Shown here: positions 50,780-59,671 of the stretch, piece after piece | Layout: every line of letters starts with the position of its first letter | Numbering within the stretch: position 1 is the first letter of the stretch | NCBI GenBank assembly: GCA_963377175.1 | Contig: CAUJNA010003287.1 | Location: 651,519-715,518, forward strand | Reading direction: 5' to 3' | Length of the DNA: 64,000 nucleotides | Source of the DNA: Effrenium voratum | Taxonomy: Eukaryota; Sar; Dinophyceae; Suessiales; Symbiodiniaceae | Made by a program: the position numbers and the translations under genes | Notes under the pieces: generated by a model | What the model was told of the DNA's origin: nothing | The model's database searches: none | The model's input: the letters and a program-made list of their open reading frames with translations, nothing else

Positions 50780-51790
50780 TTATTTCTTACCTTTGCCCTT
50801 AAAACTTGTTCTGAGTTCTTCTATTCTACCTTTGCTTAAATTTGCTATCCAACCACCGTTATCAATTGTGTCTAAAATCATATCCACTAAATATTGTTTG
50901 TATGTTCTCGCCTTGCCTCTGCCTTTGTGTTTCAATTCTTCTTGTATTTCGCTTTCTTCTGGCACTTGAACGCCTCTTAAATAAAATTGAAATTTAATAT
51001 CATTTACTGTTAAATTAGGGTTTTCTTTCCAGTAAGCAGGACTAATATTATTATCTACTGTTGTTTTAAATAATGGCGTCATTGGCAATGGTGGTGGTTG
51101 GGGGGCTGTTGAACTTGATGCTCCTGTTGCTTGTTGAACTGGTGTCGCGTAAAAATTGTCATCTACTGCTTGGGGTGATAGTTCAACATCTTCTATGTGC
51201 ATTGTTTGCTGGTCGTCTGCTACTGCTCTACCTGCTGGCGCTTGTCGTGTTTCTGTTGGTGCTGATTGTCTGTTTGCCACCATTCTATGAAATAATGTCC
51301 CACCCATCTCTCTTAAATTTGATGCCATCGCTCTGCCTACTTCTTCCGCTTTCCGCTTTGTTGCAGTTGCTATATCTTGTAATTGTGTATCTACCATTGC
51401 CTCGTGTTGTCTTGCCGTTTGTTGTGGTGTGGAAAAATCATATTCATCATTTATCGCATCAGCGTTTGCTTGGACTGGTGTTTCTGCATTCATTTTGTGA
51501 ACTGCATAAGTATGCCCGTTTCTATGTGCTTCCTGTTTCATCATTGCCTCTCTCATTTGTCTGTCTAATATTCTCATCTCTTGGTCCTTCAATAATTCTA
51601 AATGGTCGCTTCCATCAAAGAAACTACCCTGAGGACTTGCTTTGAAGAATGTAGCATCTCGGTTAGGTAGTTTTCCCGTTATTAAATCATTTTCGCCAAT
51701 TAGACCTACAATTTCTTCATAAGTAGGTCGTCGATTCAATCCAAATTTTGCATATGGATTTATTAATTCTAAACTTGCTGTAGTTGCCAT
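50780..51790 (-). CDS. Virion-block protein with PTYEEIV motif and SAP-like C-terminus
   Basis: A 336-residue protein. Near its start, NRRPTYEEIVGLI echoes the LRPSYDELLKE and RRKTFDEMLKE motifs of two proteins of element A (36,467 and 37,453). Helical and Gln/Ala-rich regions follow, then a Pro/Ser linker. The C-terminal ~90 residues (LTVNDIKFQFYLRGVQVP ... RTYKQYLVDMI) resemble the helix-turn-helix layout of SAP domains, which bind AT-rich DNA, so a genome-organising core protein is possible. It is on the minus strand upstream of the 50.7 kb gene. Confidence 0.65.
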   Translation of the reverse strand: MATTASLELINPYAKFGLNRRPTYEEIVGLIGENDLITGKLPNRDATFFKASPQGSFFDGSDHLELLKDQEMRILDRQMREAMMKQEAHRNGHTYAVHKMNAETPVQANADAINDEYDFSTPQQTARQHEAMVDTQLQDIATATKRKAEEVGRAMASNLREMGGTLFHRMVANRQSAPTETRQAPAGRAVADDQQTMHIEDVELSPQAVDDNFYATPVQQATGASSSTAPQPPPLPMTPLFKTTVDNNISPAYWKENPNLTVNDIKFQFYLRGVQVPEESEIQEELKHKGRGKARTYKQYLVDMILDTIDNGGWIANLSKGRIEELRTSFKGKGKK

Positions 51791-51836
51791 ATTTATTATA
51801 ATAATAGTTAGATTATTAATATTATTATAATAAATC

Positions 51837-52147
51837 TTAAGTAAATATTAACTTTTTTGTATCTTCATACCATTTATTTAAATGTTCTTTTGTTGCATGT
51901 GGCAAGTTAGGACGATATAATTCGCCCATCATTCTATCCAGCTCATTTACATAGTTTGCTCTCTTGTTTCCTTCGTCAATCTTTTTCCTTCTGATGCTTC
52001 TTGTGAGTTTCTTAACTTCATTTGTTCGTGTAGGTGTTCTAAATATGTTGTATCTTTCATATCAAATGGACTATATTTAATTTGGGAGGATTGTAAAAAT
52101 ATCTTACCTTTATTTTTTAAGTTATTTCGTTTATGAAATTTATACAT
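51837..52147 (-). CDS. Small protein, frameshifted, about 103 aa
   Basis: The ATG at 52,147 starts a basic segment (MYKFHKRNNLKNKGK), then a helix (TYLEHLHEQMKLRNSQEAS). The open frame ends at 51,947. A one-base shift in the GGAAAAAG run near 51,987 opens the neighbouring frame, which continues with NELDRMMGELYRPNLPHAT to TAA at 51,837. This is most simply one gene with one indel. It lies directly downstream of the capsid gene on the same strand. Function unknown. Confidence 0.6.
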
Positions 52148-52172
52148 TATATATTAATCATAGATTTTAATT

Positions 52173-53758
52173 TTAATCATATAATACACTCCCGGATTCC
52201 CTTAATTCCAGAACAGACTCCGAAATCATATGCACAAATATTTCGCGCACATCTTCATCTGTTGTGAATGACTTGTTTGACCCTTTCAATTTAAAAACGA
52301 GTAAGCCTCCTTGTTTCGTATTCTGGCCTGTAAAATGGGTTTGATTCATTTTCTCGAACGATACGCCAATAACGAACTTGTCTTCTCTAAACCGCTTATA
52401 TGAAATACTAAAGGCATCTTGGTCAGGGTTCATATAACTTAATGCTCGTTTTAAATAATATGCGGTTTCTGCCATTGATTGACATTCAAATTCTGGATAT
52501 TTCTTATTATTAATTTGTAATTGCCAAGTCAAATCTAATTCAGGATTTTGAAAGCCTTTACCGCGGGAACGCTCACGACCAGCGCCATCAGGGTCAGCAC
52601 CATCAAAAATACGAGAATTAATCATAGGATTGTAAAAATAGTTCCATCTCTTATAAATATAACTATCGTGTCTGTAGTAATTATTATTATCAGCATCTAC
52701 ACCTGCTCTTGGCGCACGATACAATGTAATGAAGCAACCATTTAATTTAGAAGCGGATTTAACAATATTCATATTAATTTCAGTTCCTGCCGCGTTGAAT
52801 GATTGCGTCATAGTGTGATACATTGGAAATACTAATTTCAAACTTTGACCCTCTAACAAATGCTTTACTATATTATTGTTGACCGTGTTGTCCAATTGAA
52901 TTACCTCAGCTCTAATGATTACGTTATTCAATTCGAACGAGGTGCTGGTGTCTCCAGTTGTGAAATAATAACCTTTGGCATCGTTTTGAGTGTTGGCATC
53001 AGTCACGGTAAAAGGTGTAATGACTGGTATATGTTCATCTGATACGAGTGTAAGTTCCAGTTCAAGTGGTGCATAACGAAGAGGTAAATAATAATTGCTT
53101 TCTAACAATCCGCATACTGGTTTATGTCCTAATCTCATATAACCATTAGCGCCGGGAATTCCTGCTACTGAATGGCGAGTATATCGCGATGTTAAGTCTC
53201 CCCAATTGTTATGGTCTTTTGTAGTTGGAAAGGTAACTGCCGCGGGGTCAGCAGCAGGGTTAGTTCGTTTATTAACATCTAACATTTCTGCTAATCCAGT
53301 AGCATATGTATGTCGCCAGGCATCATCCCAGCGAGGATTAGCACCACCTTCTAAATCGTCCATATCTCGGGCATCTTGACTTTTAAAAGAATTATACAAT
53401 TCACAGTGCCTATTGTATTCAATAATATCTTGCACTTGTTGCCCGCCTACAGTGCATCTATAACGACTGAAGAAGGATGACAAATTACCTAACGGTCGTA
53501 AAAAAAATGCCTTCGTGTTCCGTCAGTGTTTTGAAGATTTGCAAATAAACGAATAGAATATAAATCAATATATGTGTTGTCTTCTCCTGATATATGAAAT
53601 CTAATATTTTTGTTTCCTGCTTTCGGGTTATAAACATTACTGCCTGATGGAAAATAATTAACGTGTCTTCTGTCTGTGATGTATTGTGCTGTTTCTGGAA
53701 GTCCAAAATTTAACGAGTTAATCATTGTAGGTTCTGATTCTGCAATTATATTATCCAT
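52173..53758 (-). CDS. Major capsid protein of element B, one frameshift
   Basis: The homologue of the 460-residue capsid protein at 31,830. The N-terminal part (53,489-53,758) carries YITDRRHVNYFPSGSNVYNP, matching YINDRRSVSFFPSGSNIYTP. The rest (52,173-53,483) has the LELELTLVSDEHI, PELDLTWQLQ, KKYPEFECQS and AYYLKRALSY counterparts. The two parts are in different frames, separated by a run of eight T residues on the coding strand near 53,500; a single missing or extra base explains the break. It has a longer central insertion than the element A protein. The ATG at 53,758 gives MDNIIAES. The double-jelly-roll call is by homology and context. Confidence 0.8.
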
Positions 53759-53782
53759 TACTTATATATGATGATATAGATT

Positions 53783-54004
53783 TTATTTTTTATTTTTTAT
53801 ATTATTCTTATGTGGAAGCATTGTAGTAGAATTATTTGAAGTTGTATTTTTTATAGTATTTATTAGATAATTATTTTTTGTATCAACTATATCTTTTAAA
53901 GTATCATAATCTAAATTTTTATATTGTTTATCGTATTTTGTAGGTTCTTTTGTCAGTTTCTTCTCTATTGGAATTTTGTTTTGTTTTTCTTTATTTCTAA
54001 ACAT
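53783..54004 (-). CDS. Small basic virion-block protein (73 aa, element B)
   Basis: Starting from the ATG at 54,004 the protein has 73 residues, the same as the protein before the capsid gene in element A (33,322-33,543). It is Lys- and Asn-rich, with NLDYDTLKDIV near the centre resembling KKSSYEEIRELV. A longer reading from an upstream non-ATG codon is less likely. The position and size agreement argue for homology despite low residue identity. Confidence 0.65.
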   Translation of the reverse strand: MFRNKEKQNKIPIEKKLTKEPTKYDKQYKNLDYDTLKDIVDTKNNYLINTIKNTTSNNSTTMLPHKNNIKNKK

Positions 54005-54067
54005 TATTATTAATATTATTGATATTTTATTGTTCTGGTGTTGAATTAGGGTTGAAACGCGAAGCAT

Positions 54068-54848
54068 TTAACCCGAATTATCATTCGGGTTGAATCCATT
54101 AGAAATGTTCGTAGTAGGAATAATTTCAGTCATACCTTGTCCTGTCCAATTATTGAAACTGTGCTTATCTAATAAATTATTGCTTTCTATTTCTCCAGTT
54201 ATTGCCGCGTCATCGAACATTGCTATAGGGTCTCCACGATTTCAAAATCGTAAGTGTCGCGGGTTTTTCTGTTGATTAATTCCTGATACAAAAGGTGACG
54301 AATAAACAGTAGTAGTATAACTGTTTCCGTGTCTGTTGTTGATTTCTTGAACAACGGAACTGCCGAGACTATGTCCAACGAGTCTATCGACATCTGGATT
54401 TTTCCTTAATTCTTCCATTGCGTCTTTATATCTTTCGCTTAATTGAACATTATGAGTAGGAATAAAAAAACAAATCTGCAATTACATCATTGACTTTGTG
54501 ATTTAGTCCCGTTTTAGCACCAGTGCCGCCAATATATAATGTGTTGCCTATTCTTGTTATTCCATTCACATTTGAATAGGCTGCGTCTAAACCCTTGACA
54601 TCATCGATTTTATTTTTATTTTGAACATTGATTTCTTCAGCAAAGCGTGTTTTATGTTTCATTATCTGCTTATCAAAATGTTTATTGAAGCCTCCTATTT
54701 TGTCTTCCAATGTCTTTTTATGATTAAAAAATACATCTTCTATTAAATCCTTACCTGCTGTATATGCTTTATCACTTGCTACACCTGCCATCATTTGCGT
54801 CGGCGTCCTGCCTTCTATAGCACCTAATAATAATTGTCGTCCAATCAT
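54068..54848 (-). pseudogene. Lipase-like hydrolase of element B, several frameshifts
   Basis: Homologous to the 219-residue enzyme at 33,916, with a longer N-terminus (GAIEGRTPTQMMAGVASDK). The canonical elbow VGHSLGSSVV (54,370-54,400) and the following SSPFVSG strand are intact. The Asp (GDPIAMFDD) and His (KHSFNNW) regions are found further on, down to TAA at 54,068. Frame breaks occur near 54,463 (a run of seven A), near 54,268 and near 54,225, so the gene cannot be read through. Not all breaks are in long homopolymers, which argues for real decay here. The start is the ATG at 54,848. Confidence 0.75.
54070..54091. terminator. Perfect 9-bp hairpin at the lipase gene end
   Basis: AACCCGAAT and ATTCGGGTT with loop TATC overlap the stop codon and last codons of the lipase-like gene. 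Compact, perfect stem in an AT-rich region; candidate 3'-end signal. Confidence 0.55.
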
Positions 54849-54890
54849 ATAATAATAATTATATTATAATTTCTATTGTATATTATATTT

Positions 54891-55742
54891 ATGAGTGACA
54901 GATTAACATATAAAAAAATCTATGTTGATAGTGCCTACAGATTGCAAGAAAGTAATTCTACCAGCGATTTTATTATAGAACTTGACCAAAACTTTGAAAT
55001 TCCACCAAGAACAAAAATGTTCGTGACAGAGTGTTCATTCAGCACTCCGTTTTATACAACAGAGAAAGGGTTTTACGAATTTATGTATATTATGTTGTAT
55101 AATAGTTCCAATGTCTTATTAAGAAGCACTGCCGTTGATGTATCCGGTGAAATTTATTATGCCAATCAATTATCATTTAAAATACAATCAGAATTAAACG
55201 CGGCATTTAATGATATTGCACCTGACTTATTCTTAACAGTATATGGACAAAGCGAACGCAAAATGGAACTTAAATTAAATGACCCTCTAACTTACAAAAT
55301 CAAAATACCTACAGATGAAGAATTAGAAACTTATGTAAATGGCGAATGGAACAGAGGACAGTTTGAATATGACAATTTAAGACCAAAGTCTATTAACTAT
55401 TTATTAAGTAATTATATTGTCTACGAACCTGCGTCATCTTGGTTAAGTGGATACTTCAATTTAGTTCCTTTTCAAAATGTATATATTAACTCACCTCAAC
55501 TAAGCGACTACAAATATTCAGCACCTAATAATTTTAGTAGTTCAGTAATAAAAAAAGTTCAAATTAACCAACAACTAGGCGGAGTCATTAGCGACTACAC
55601 CTCTCCCATATATGCAGATTTTATTGATGTAGGCGGTAAAAATATTAAGAGATTACACTTTAAAATTACAACTTCAAGAAACGAAGTTATTGATTTTCAC
55701 GGGGTACCCATACAGTTTAGTCTTTTATTTCAATTAGATTAG
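54891..55742 (+). CDS. Penton-like minor capsid protein (element B)
   Basis: Starting at the ATG at 54,891, the protein (283 residues) begins MSDRLTYKKIYVDSAYRLQ, matching the element A protein (MLTYKKVYIDSAHRIS). Shared features are the early F(I/K)VEL strand, the NTSSPFYTT-like segment, WLSGYFNLVPFQNVYINSPQ against VSGFINLQPIRNMYFHSSQ, a VIKKV(Q/P) segment and the final FSLLFQL/LFV. An in-frame ATG 15 bases upstream exists. It is divergent from the lipase-like gene, as in element A. It probably forms the capsid vertices. Confidence 0.78.
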   Translation: MSDRLTYKKIYVDSAYRLQESNSTSDFIIELDQNFEIPPRTKMFVTECSFSTPFYTTEKGFYEFMYIMLYNSSNVLLRSTAVDVSGEIYYANQLSFKIQSELNAAFNDIAPDLFLTVYGQSERKMELKLNDPLTYKIKIPTDEELETYVNGEWNRGQFEYDNLRPKSINYLLSNYIVYEPASSWLSGYFNLVPFQNVYINSPQLSDYKYSAPNNFSSSVIKKVQINQQLGGVISDYTSPIYADFIDVGGKNIKRLHFKITTSRNEVIDFHGVPIQFSLLFQLD

Positions 55743-55771
55743 TCTTATTCATATTTTACAACCTTGAAAAA

Positions 55772-55788
55772 GCATTTAAAAGTATATT
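55772..55788 (+). promoter_or_regulatory. Putative promoter motif before the GIY-YIG gene
   Basis: GCATTTAAAAGTATATT ends 10 bp before the ATG at 55,798 and resembles GCATTTAAAGAAATATT before the helicase gene. Confidence 0.45.
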
Positions 55789-55797
55789 AAGGTATAT

Positions 55798-56451
55798 ATG
55801 TATATAGGGATGCCGGACTATTCAAAGGCGCAAATTTACAAAGTATGGAATAATGGATACAATCAATGCTACATAGGAAGCACAACAAATAACTTGAAGA
55901 AGAGACTGGAAGGACATAGAGCAGAATATACCAAATACAAAAACGGAAAATGTAATTATATATCAGTGTTTTCTTTGTTTGATGAATATGGTGTGGAAAA
56001 TTGTAAGATTGAATGGGTTGAAGATTACCCGTGTAATAGTAAGAAAGAACTAGAAGCGAGGGAGGGCAAACATCAGAAAGAAACCGATTGTGTTAATAAA
56101 CGTGTAGCAGGAAGAAATAAACAAGAGTATTACGAAGACAATAAAGAAACAATATTACCTAAATGTAAAATATACAGAGATGAACATAAAGAAGAACGAA
56201 AAGAATATGATAAACAACGATATGAAAATAACAAGGATGAAATAAATGAACAACAAAGACAATATAGACAAGACAATTTAGAACATGTAAGAGAAAGGGA
56301 TAAAAATAATTATTATGAAACTAAAAGAGCCAAACGACTAACCAAATACACCTGTGAATGTGGAGAGACTTTAACCCACGGAAGTAAAGCAAGACACGAA
56401 AAAAGACAGCACCATTTACAATATTTAAAAACATTAGAAGATACTAACTAA
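55798..56451 (+). CDS. GIY-YIG endonuclease with CxCG zinc tail
   Basis: A 217-residue nuclease. The GIY-YIG module is visible as AQIYKVWNNG ... CYIGSTTNNLKKRL ... H, with the conserved Arg and Glu (KKELEAREG) in place. The middle is a long charged helical region (YRDEHKEERKEYDKQRYENN), and the C-terminus is a mini zinc motif CECGETLTHGSKARHEKRQH like that of the ATPase extension in element A. Such nucleases act in repair or as homing enzymes. It is inserted between the penton and zinc-finger genes, which are adjacent in element A, so it looks like an added mobile gene. A relative begins at 63,735. Start 55,798 or 55,810. Confidence 0.9.
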   Translation: MYIGMPDYSKAQIYKVWNNGYNQCYIGSTTNNLKKRLEGHRAEYTKYKNGKCNYISVFSLFDEYGVENCKIEWVEDYPCNSKKELEAREGKHQKETDCVNKRVAGRNKQEYYEDNKETILPKCKIYRDEHKEERKEYDKQRYENNKDEINEQQRQYRQDNLEHVRERDKNNYYETKRAKRLTKYTCECGETLTHGSKARHEKRQHHLQYLKTLEDTN

Positions 56452-56554
56452 GAATATTATTATTAATATCAAATTATTAATATTAATATTTCTCAATTTG
56501 TCCATATAGACAATATATATAAAACATATAGACAAAACATATAATATATTATAT

Positions 56555-57118
56555 ATGTCAGAAGTTGAACCTGAAATTACTAATACAATTGAAGCAGACG
56601 AGCCAGTAAATGAATTACCACCAATTGAAGAAGAAGCACCAAAGGCAGAACCAACAATAGAAGCACCAACAGAAGCGAAACCAGTAGAGCCACTTAAAAA
56701 CAACTCAAAAACTCAAGCACGCAATGAAAAGAAAATAACCTGTCCAAAATGTGCCAAAACTTTAACACTAAAATCATACAGATACAGCCACGAACGCAAT
56801 TGCCAAGGACCATTAGAATCTAAACCCATAAAGCCTAAACCAAAAGCAGTTCCAATAGCAAAACCCCAGAAGGTAGAATACCACGAAGTAGCGCACCGCG
56901 AAGAAGAGCAATACCTTCCACCACAACAACAGCAACAAAATAATATAATAGCGAACACCCCGCCCCCAAGAAGAACGCAACCACAACCGCCTCCAAACCC
57001 GCTACAAAATATAGCACAGCATTACCAATTATTGCAAAATGAATATTTGAGACAGAAGCAAGAAAAATACAATGCATTAAATAAAGGTATATTTGGCTCA
57101 AGAGGAAAAAAAAGATAG
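56555..57118 (+). CDS. Zinc-finger virion-block protein (element B)
   Basis: A 187-residue protein with an acidic Glu/Pro/Ala-rich N-terminus, a finger CPKCAKTLTLKSYRYSHERN followed by C near residues 65-85, a Pro/Gln-rich linker (PPQQQQQNN, PPPRRTQPQPPP) and a helical basic C-terminus (LLQNEYLRQKQEKYNAL) ending RGKKR. It corresponds to the broken gene at 35,595-36,076. The start is preceded by CATATAGACAATATATA and TATTATATATG, also present in element A. Probable structural adaptor that binds DNA or protein. Confidence 0.78.
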   Translation: MSEVEPEITNTIEADEPVNELPPIEEEAPKAEPTIEAPTEAKPVEPLKNNSKTQARNEKKITCPKCAKTLTLKSYRYSHERNCQGPLESKPIKPKPKAVPIAKPQKVEYHEVAHREEEQYLPPQQQQQNNIIANTPPPRRTQPQPPPNPLQNIAQHYQLLQNEYLRQKQEKYNALNKGIFGSRGKKR

Positions 57119-57153
57119 AATATAATTATTTTATAACCTACTATATAATAATT

Positions 57154-59236
57154 ATGTTTTCAACATTATCATTGGATGGCTCAAGCAGAATTATAGCAAG
57201 TGAATTAGTATTAATAAATTCAACAGAACCATCAACCTTAAGCAGTGTTTATGCTACAAAGCAAGAATTAGCAGATACAGCAGGTTCATTAGGCGGAGGT
57301 TATACAATTGAAGAAGTTGATGCTCTTATTTTAGCACAGAAAAATAAGATAGATGCCAATATTTTAGATATTACTGAATTAAACGCAACATCAACAACAA
57401 TGTTTGACGAACAAGTAAATCAAAACACAACAATTACAAGCAACCTTAATAATATAACAGCACACGGATTAACCATAACTTCAATACTACCGACCATATC
57501 CGCAAATACAATTAAACTTGACACAAATGCTAATAATATTAGTTCTAATACTTTTTTAATCAGTAATTTAAATGCCACAATAACATCAAACTTCAATACT
57601 ATTAGTTCTAATACATTCTTAGTAGGAAATTCCAATAATACAATCACTTCAAACTTCAATAATATAAGTTCAAATTCTTCACTAATAACAGGACACGGAA
57701 ACACAATATCAACAATTTTAGCAGATGTATCAACATTATATACAAACGATACTAATTTATTCAATACAAATACTGCATACAGCAATACATTTGCTTCAAT
57801 CATATCAGACAACACTACACAAGATTTATTAATAACTGAAAATTCAAATACGATTAATAGTTTAATATCAGCAGATTTACAAAAGTTAGATAAAACAATC
57901 ACAACTGCACAAACAGTAAACTCTCCACTAATAATTAGTTTAACAGATAATACTAATCCATTTTTTAGAATTCAAGATGCCGTAAGTAACCAACGCTTAG
58001 AATTTAAAAGAGGTTGTCAGTTGGACTCGTATCAAGGTTTAACAGGTGCTACACCTTATAGATTATGGCTAGGATGGAATACGGGAGATGTTATTATTGG
58101 AAGACCTAATAATGCTTCAAGAATTACGATTAATGGTAATGTTCATACTTCATACAATTTTGCTCAAGCACACGGAACATCATATTTCGAAGGTGCTGTT
58201 TATATGAAAGGTAATTTATTCATAAATAATGATTTTTCAACAGATATTAAAACTAAAATTGATAATTTAGACAATGCATTAACTCCATATTTAGAAACAC
58301 ACACCCCCGCGGCAACAGAAGGTTTTTATATTCATCATCCTAATTTTGTTGCTTGTAGTATTGGCGATATTACAAATTCTTCTAACCAATATTTTATGTG
58401 CGACGGTGCAGTATCTAAAACCATTTTCAATAAGCCAGTTGATGTATTAGGTGATGTATATACAAACGGCGATTTAACAATGGTTTCTGGTAAGAAAGTT
58501 GAAGTCAATCAGGTTCAGTCAGTATCAGGAAATACTTTATTATTACAAAATTCACCGAGTGGCAATGTTCAATTTGGCAACACATCAAAACTAATAATTG
58601 ATAATGCTGAAATGTATGTCGATACAAATGATTTAATAATCAGGAATAGCAACACGTCAAACTCTATTAATTTGGTTGTTGGATTATCTTCAACATATGC
58701 TGATAATAAAATTATTTTGAATAGTGGTAGCAATAGCGAATTACGAGGCGACTGGACTATTGACGGTGATATGACTTTTGGAATTGCTCATAAAATCAAT
58801 TTGAGACATTTAAATAGTGATGCTGTTTTAAGATTAGAAGCATCAACAACTATTGATAGTTATATTGATGGCACTAAATATTTGCAATTGGATGATACTC
58901 AATTTTCATCATTTAACGGATTTAATTTAAGTAGCGATAAGAGACTGAAAGATAATATAGAAGATGTAGAAGACGATACTATAAATATGGTAAAAAACAT
59001 TAAGATTAAAACATTTGTTAAAAATCAAAAAAACAAGAAAAACTGAATTAGGATGGATTGCTCAAGATGTTCAACAATACACAAATCCTAAATATAATAT
59101 TGTAAATGATTCAGGAGAATACTTAACGATGTGTTATGACAGAATGGCTTGTATTAGTTGGGATGCTTTATCAAAACTAATCCATCGCGTAGAATATTTG
59201 GAAACTAAATTATTGCAAAAGAAAAAATCTAAATAA
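57154..59236 (+). CDS. Fiber/spike protein with peptidase S74 domain (element B), frameshift near the end
   Basis: A homologue of the two-part fiber of element A in one long frame (57,154-59,046). The N-terminal third has shaft repeats (NNISSNTFLI, NTISSNTFLV, NNISSNSSLI). Residues ~250-370 (57,904-58,263) are almost identical to the element A fiber, with about four differences in 120. The S74 dyad is in SDKRLK (Ser594, Lys599). A break in the AAAAAAACAAGAAAAA run near 59,035 moves the end of the chaperone (LGWIAQDVQQ ... ALSKLIHRVEYLETKL) into another frame, ending at 59,236. The gene is on the opposite strand and at another place from element A, after the zinc-finger gene. Confidence 0.88.
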
Positions 59237-59272
59237 TTAATAATATTAAACAACATAATATTATTAAGTATT

Positions 59273-59538
59273 TCATTTCGTGAGCTTGTCAAGTAGTTCT
59301 TGAGGGTTTTTAATTTCATCAATATCTATATTTGTTTTTCTATGTATTCCTTTATGGCTTTCTGACGATATGCCTTTTTGCTTTGTTCAATTTTATTTTC
59401 CATCCATCCTTCTTTTTGTAGGTTCTTAAGATAATACAAGCGGTTGTATATAGCCATCTGTTTTTGTATCTCTTCCATTGTGTAGTCATCCGGGTTCAGG
59501 TCCTTAGTAACATCATGATATTTTGATAATCTGGGCAT
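59273..59538 (-). CDS. Small helical protein, frameshifted end
   Basis: Seventy residues from the ATG at 59,538, charged and helical (MEEIQKQMAIYNRLYYLKNL). The frame stops at 59,326, but a one-base change in GAAAAAC opens the neighbouring frame with NPQELLDKLTK to TGA at 59,273. The early-type motif AACTTATTTAAAGAAATACT stands 22 bp upstream on its strand, so it is probably expressed together with the replication gene, from which it diverges. Function unknown. Confidence 0.6.
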
Positions 59539-59560
59539 TCTGTTAATATATTATTAACAC

Positions 59561-59580
59561 AGTATTTCTTTAAATAAGTT
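59561..59580 (-). promoter_or_regulatory. Putative early promoter motif
   Basis: Minus-strand AACTTATTTAAAGAAATACT upstream of the ATG at 59,538. Confidence 0.5.
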
Positions 59581-59640
59581 TTACATAAAATATAATTATA
59601 TGCTATAAATTATTATTAAATAACATTTCAAGAAAAAAAC

Positions 59641-59657
59641 GCATTTAAAGAAATATT
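59641..59657 (+). promoter_or_regulatory. Putative early promoter of the replication gene
   Basis: GCATTTAAAGAAATATT followed by TATAAAATATATAATATAAA, just before coding sequence resumes. Together with the minus-strand copy at 59,561-59,580 it makes a divergent pair. Confidence 0.55.
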
Positions 59658-59671
59658 GACACTATAAAATA

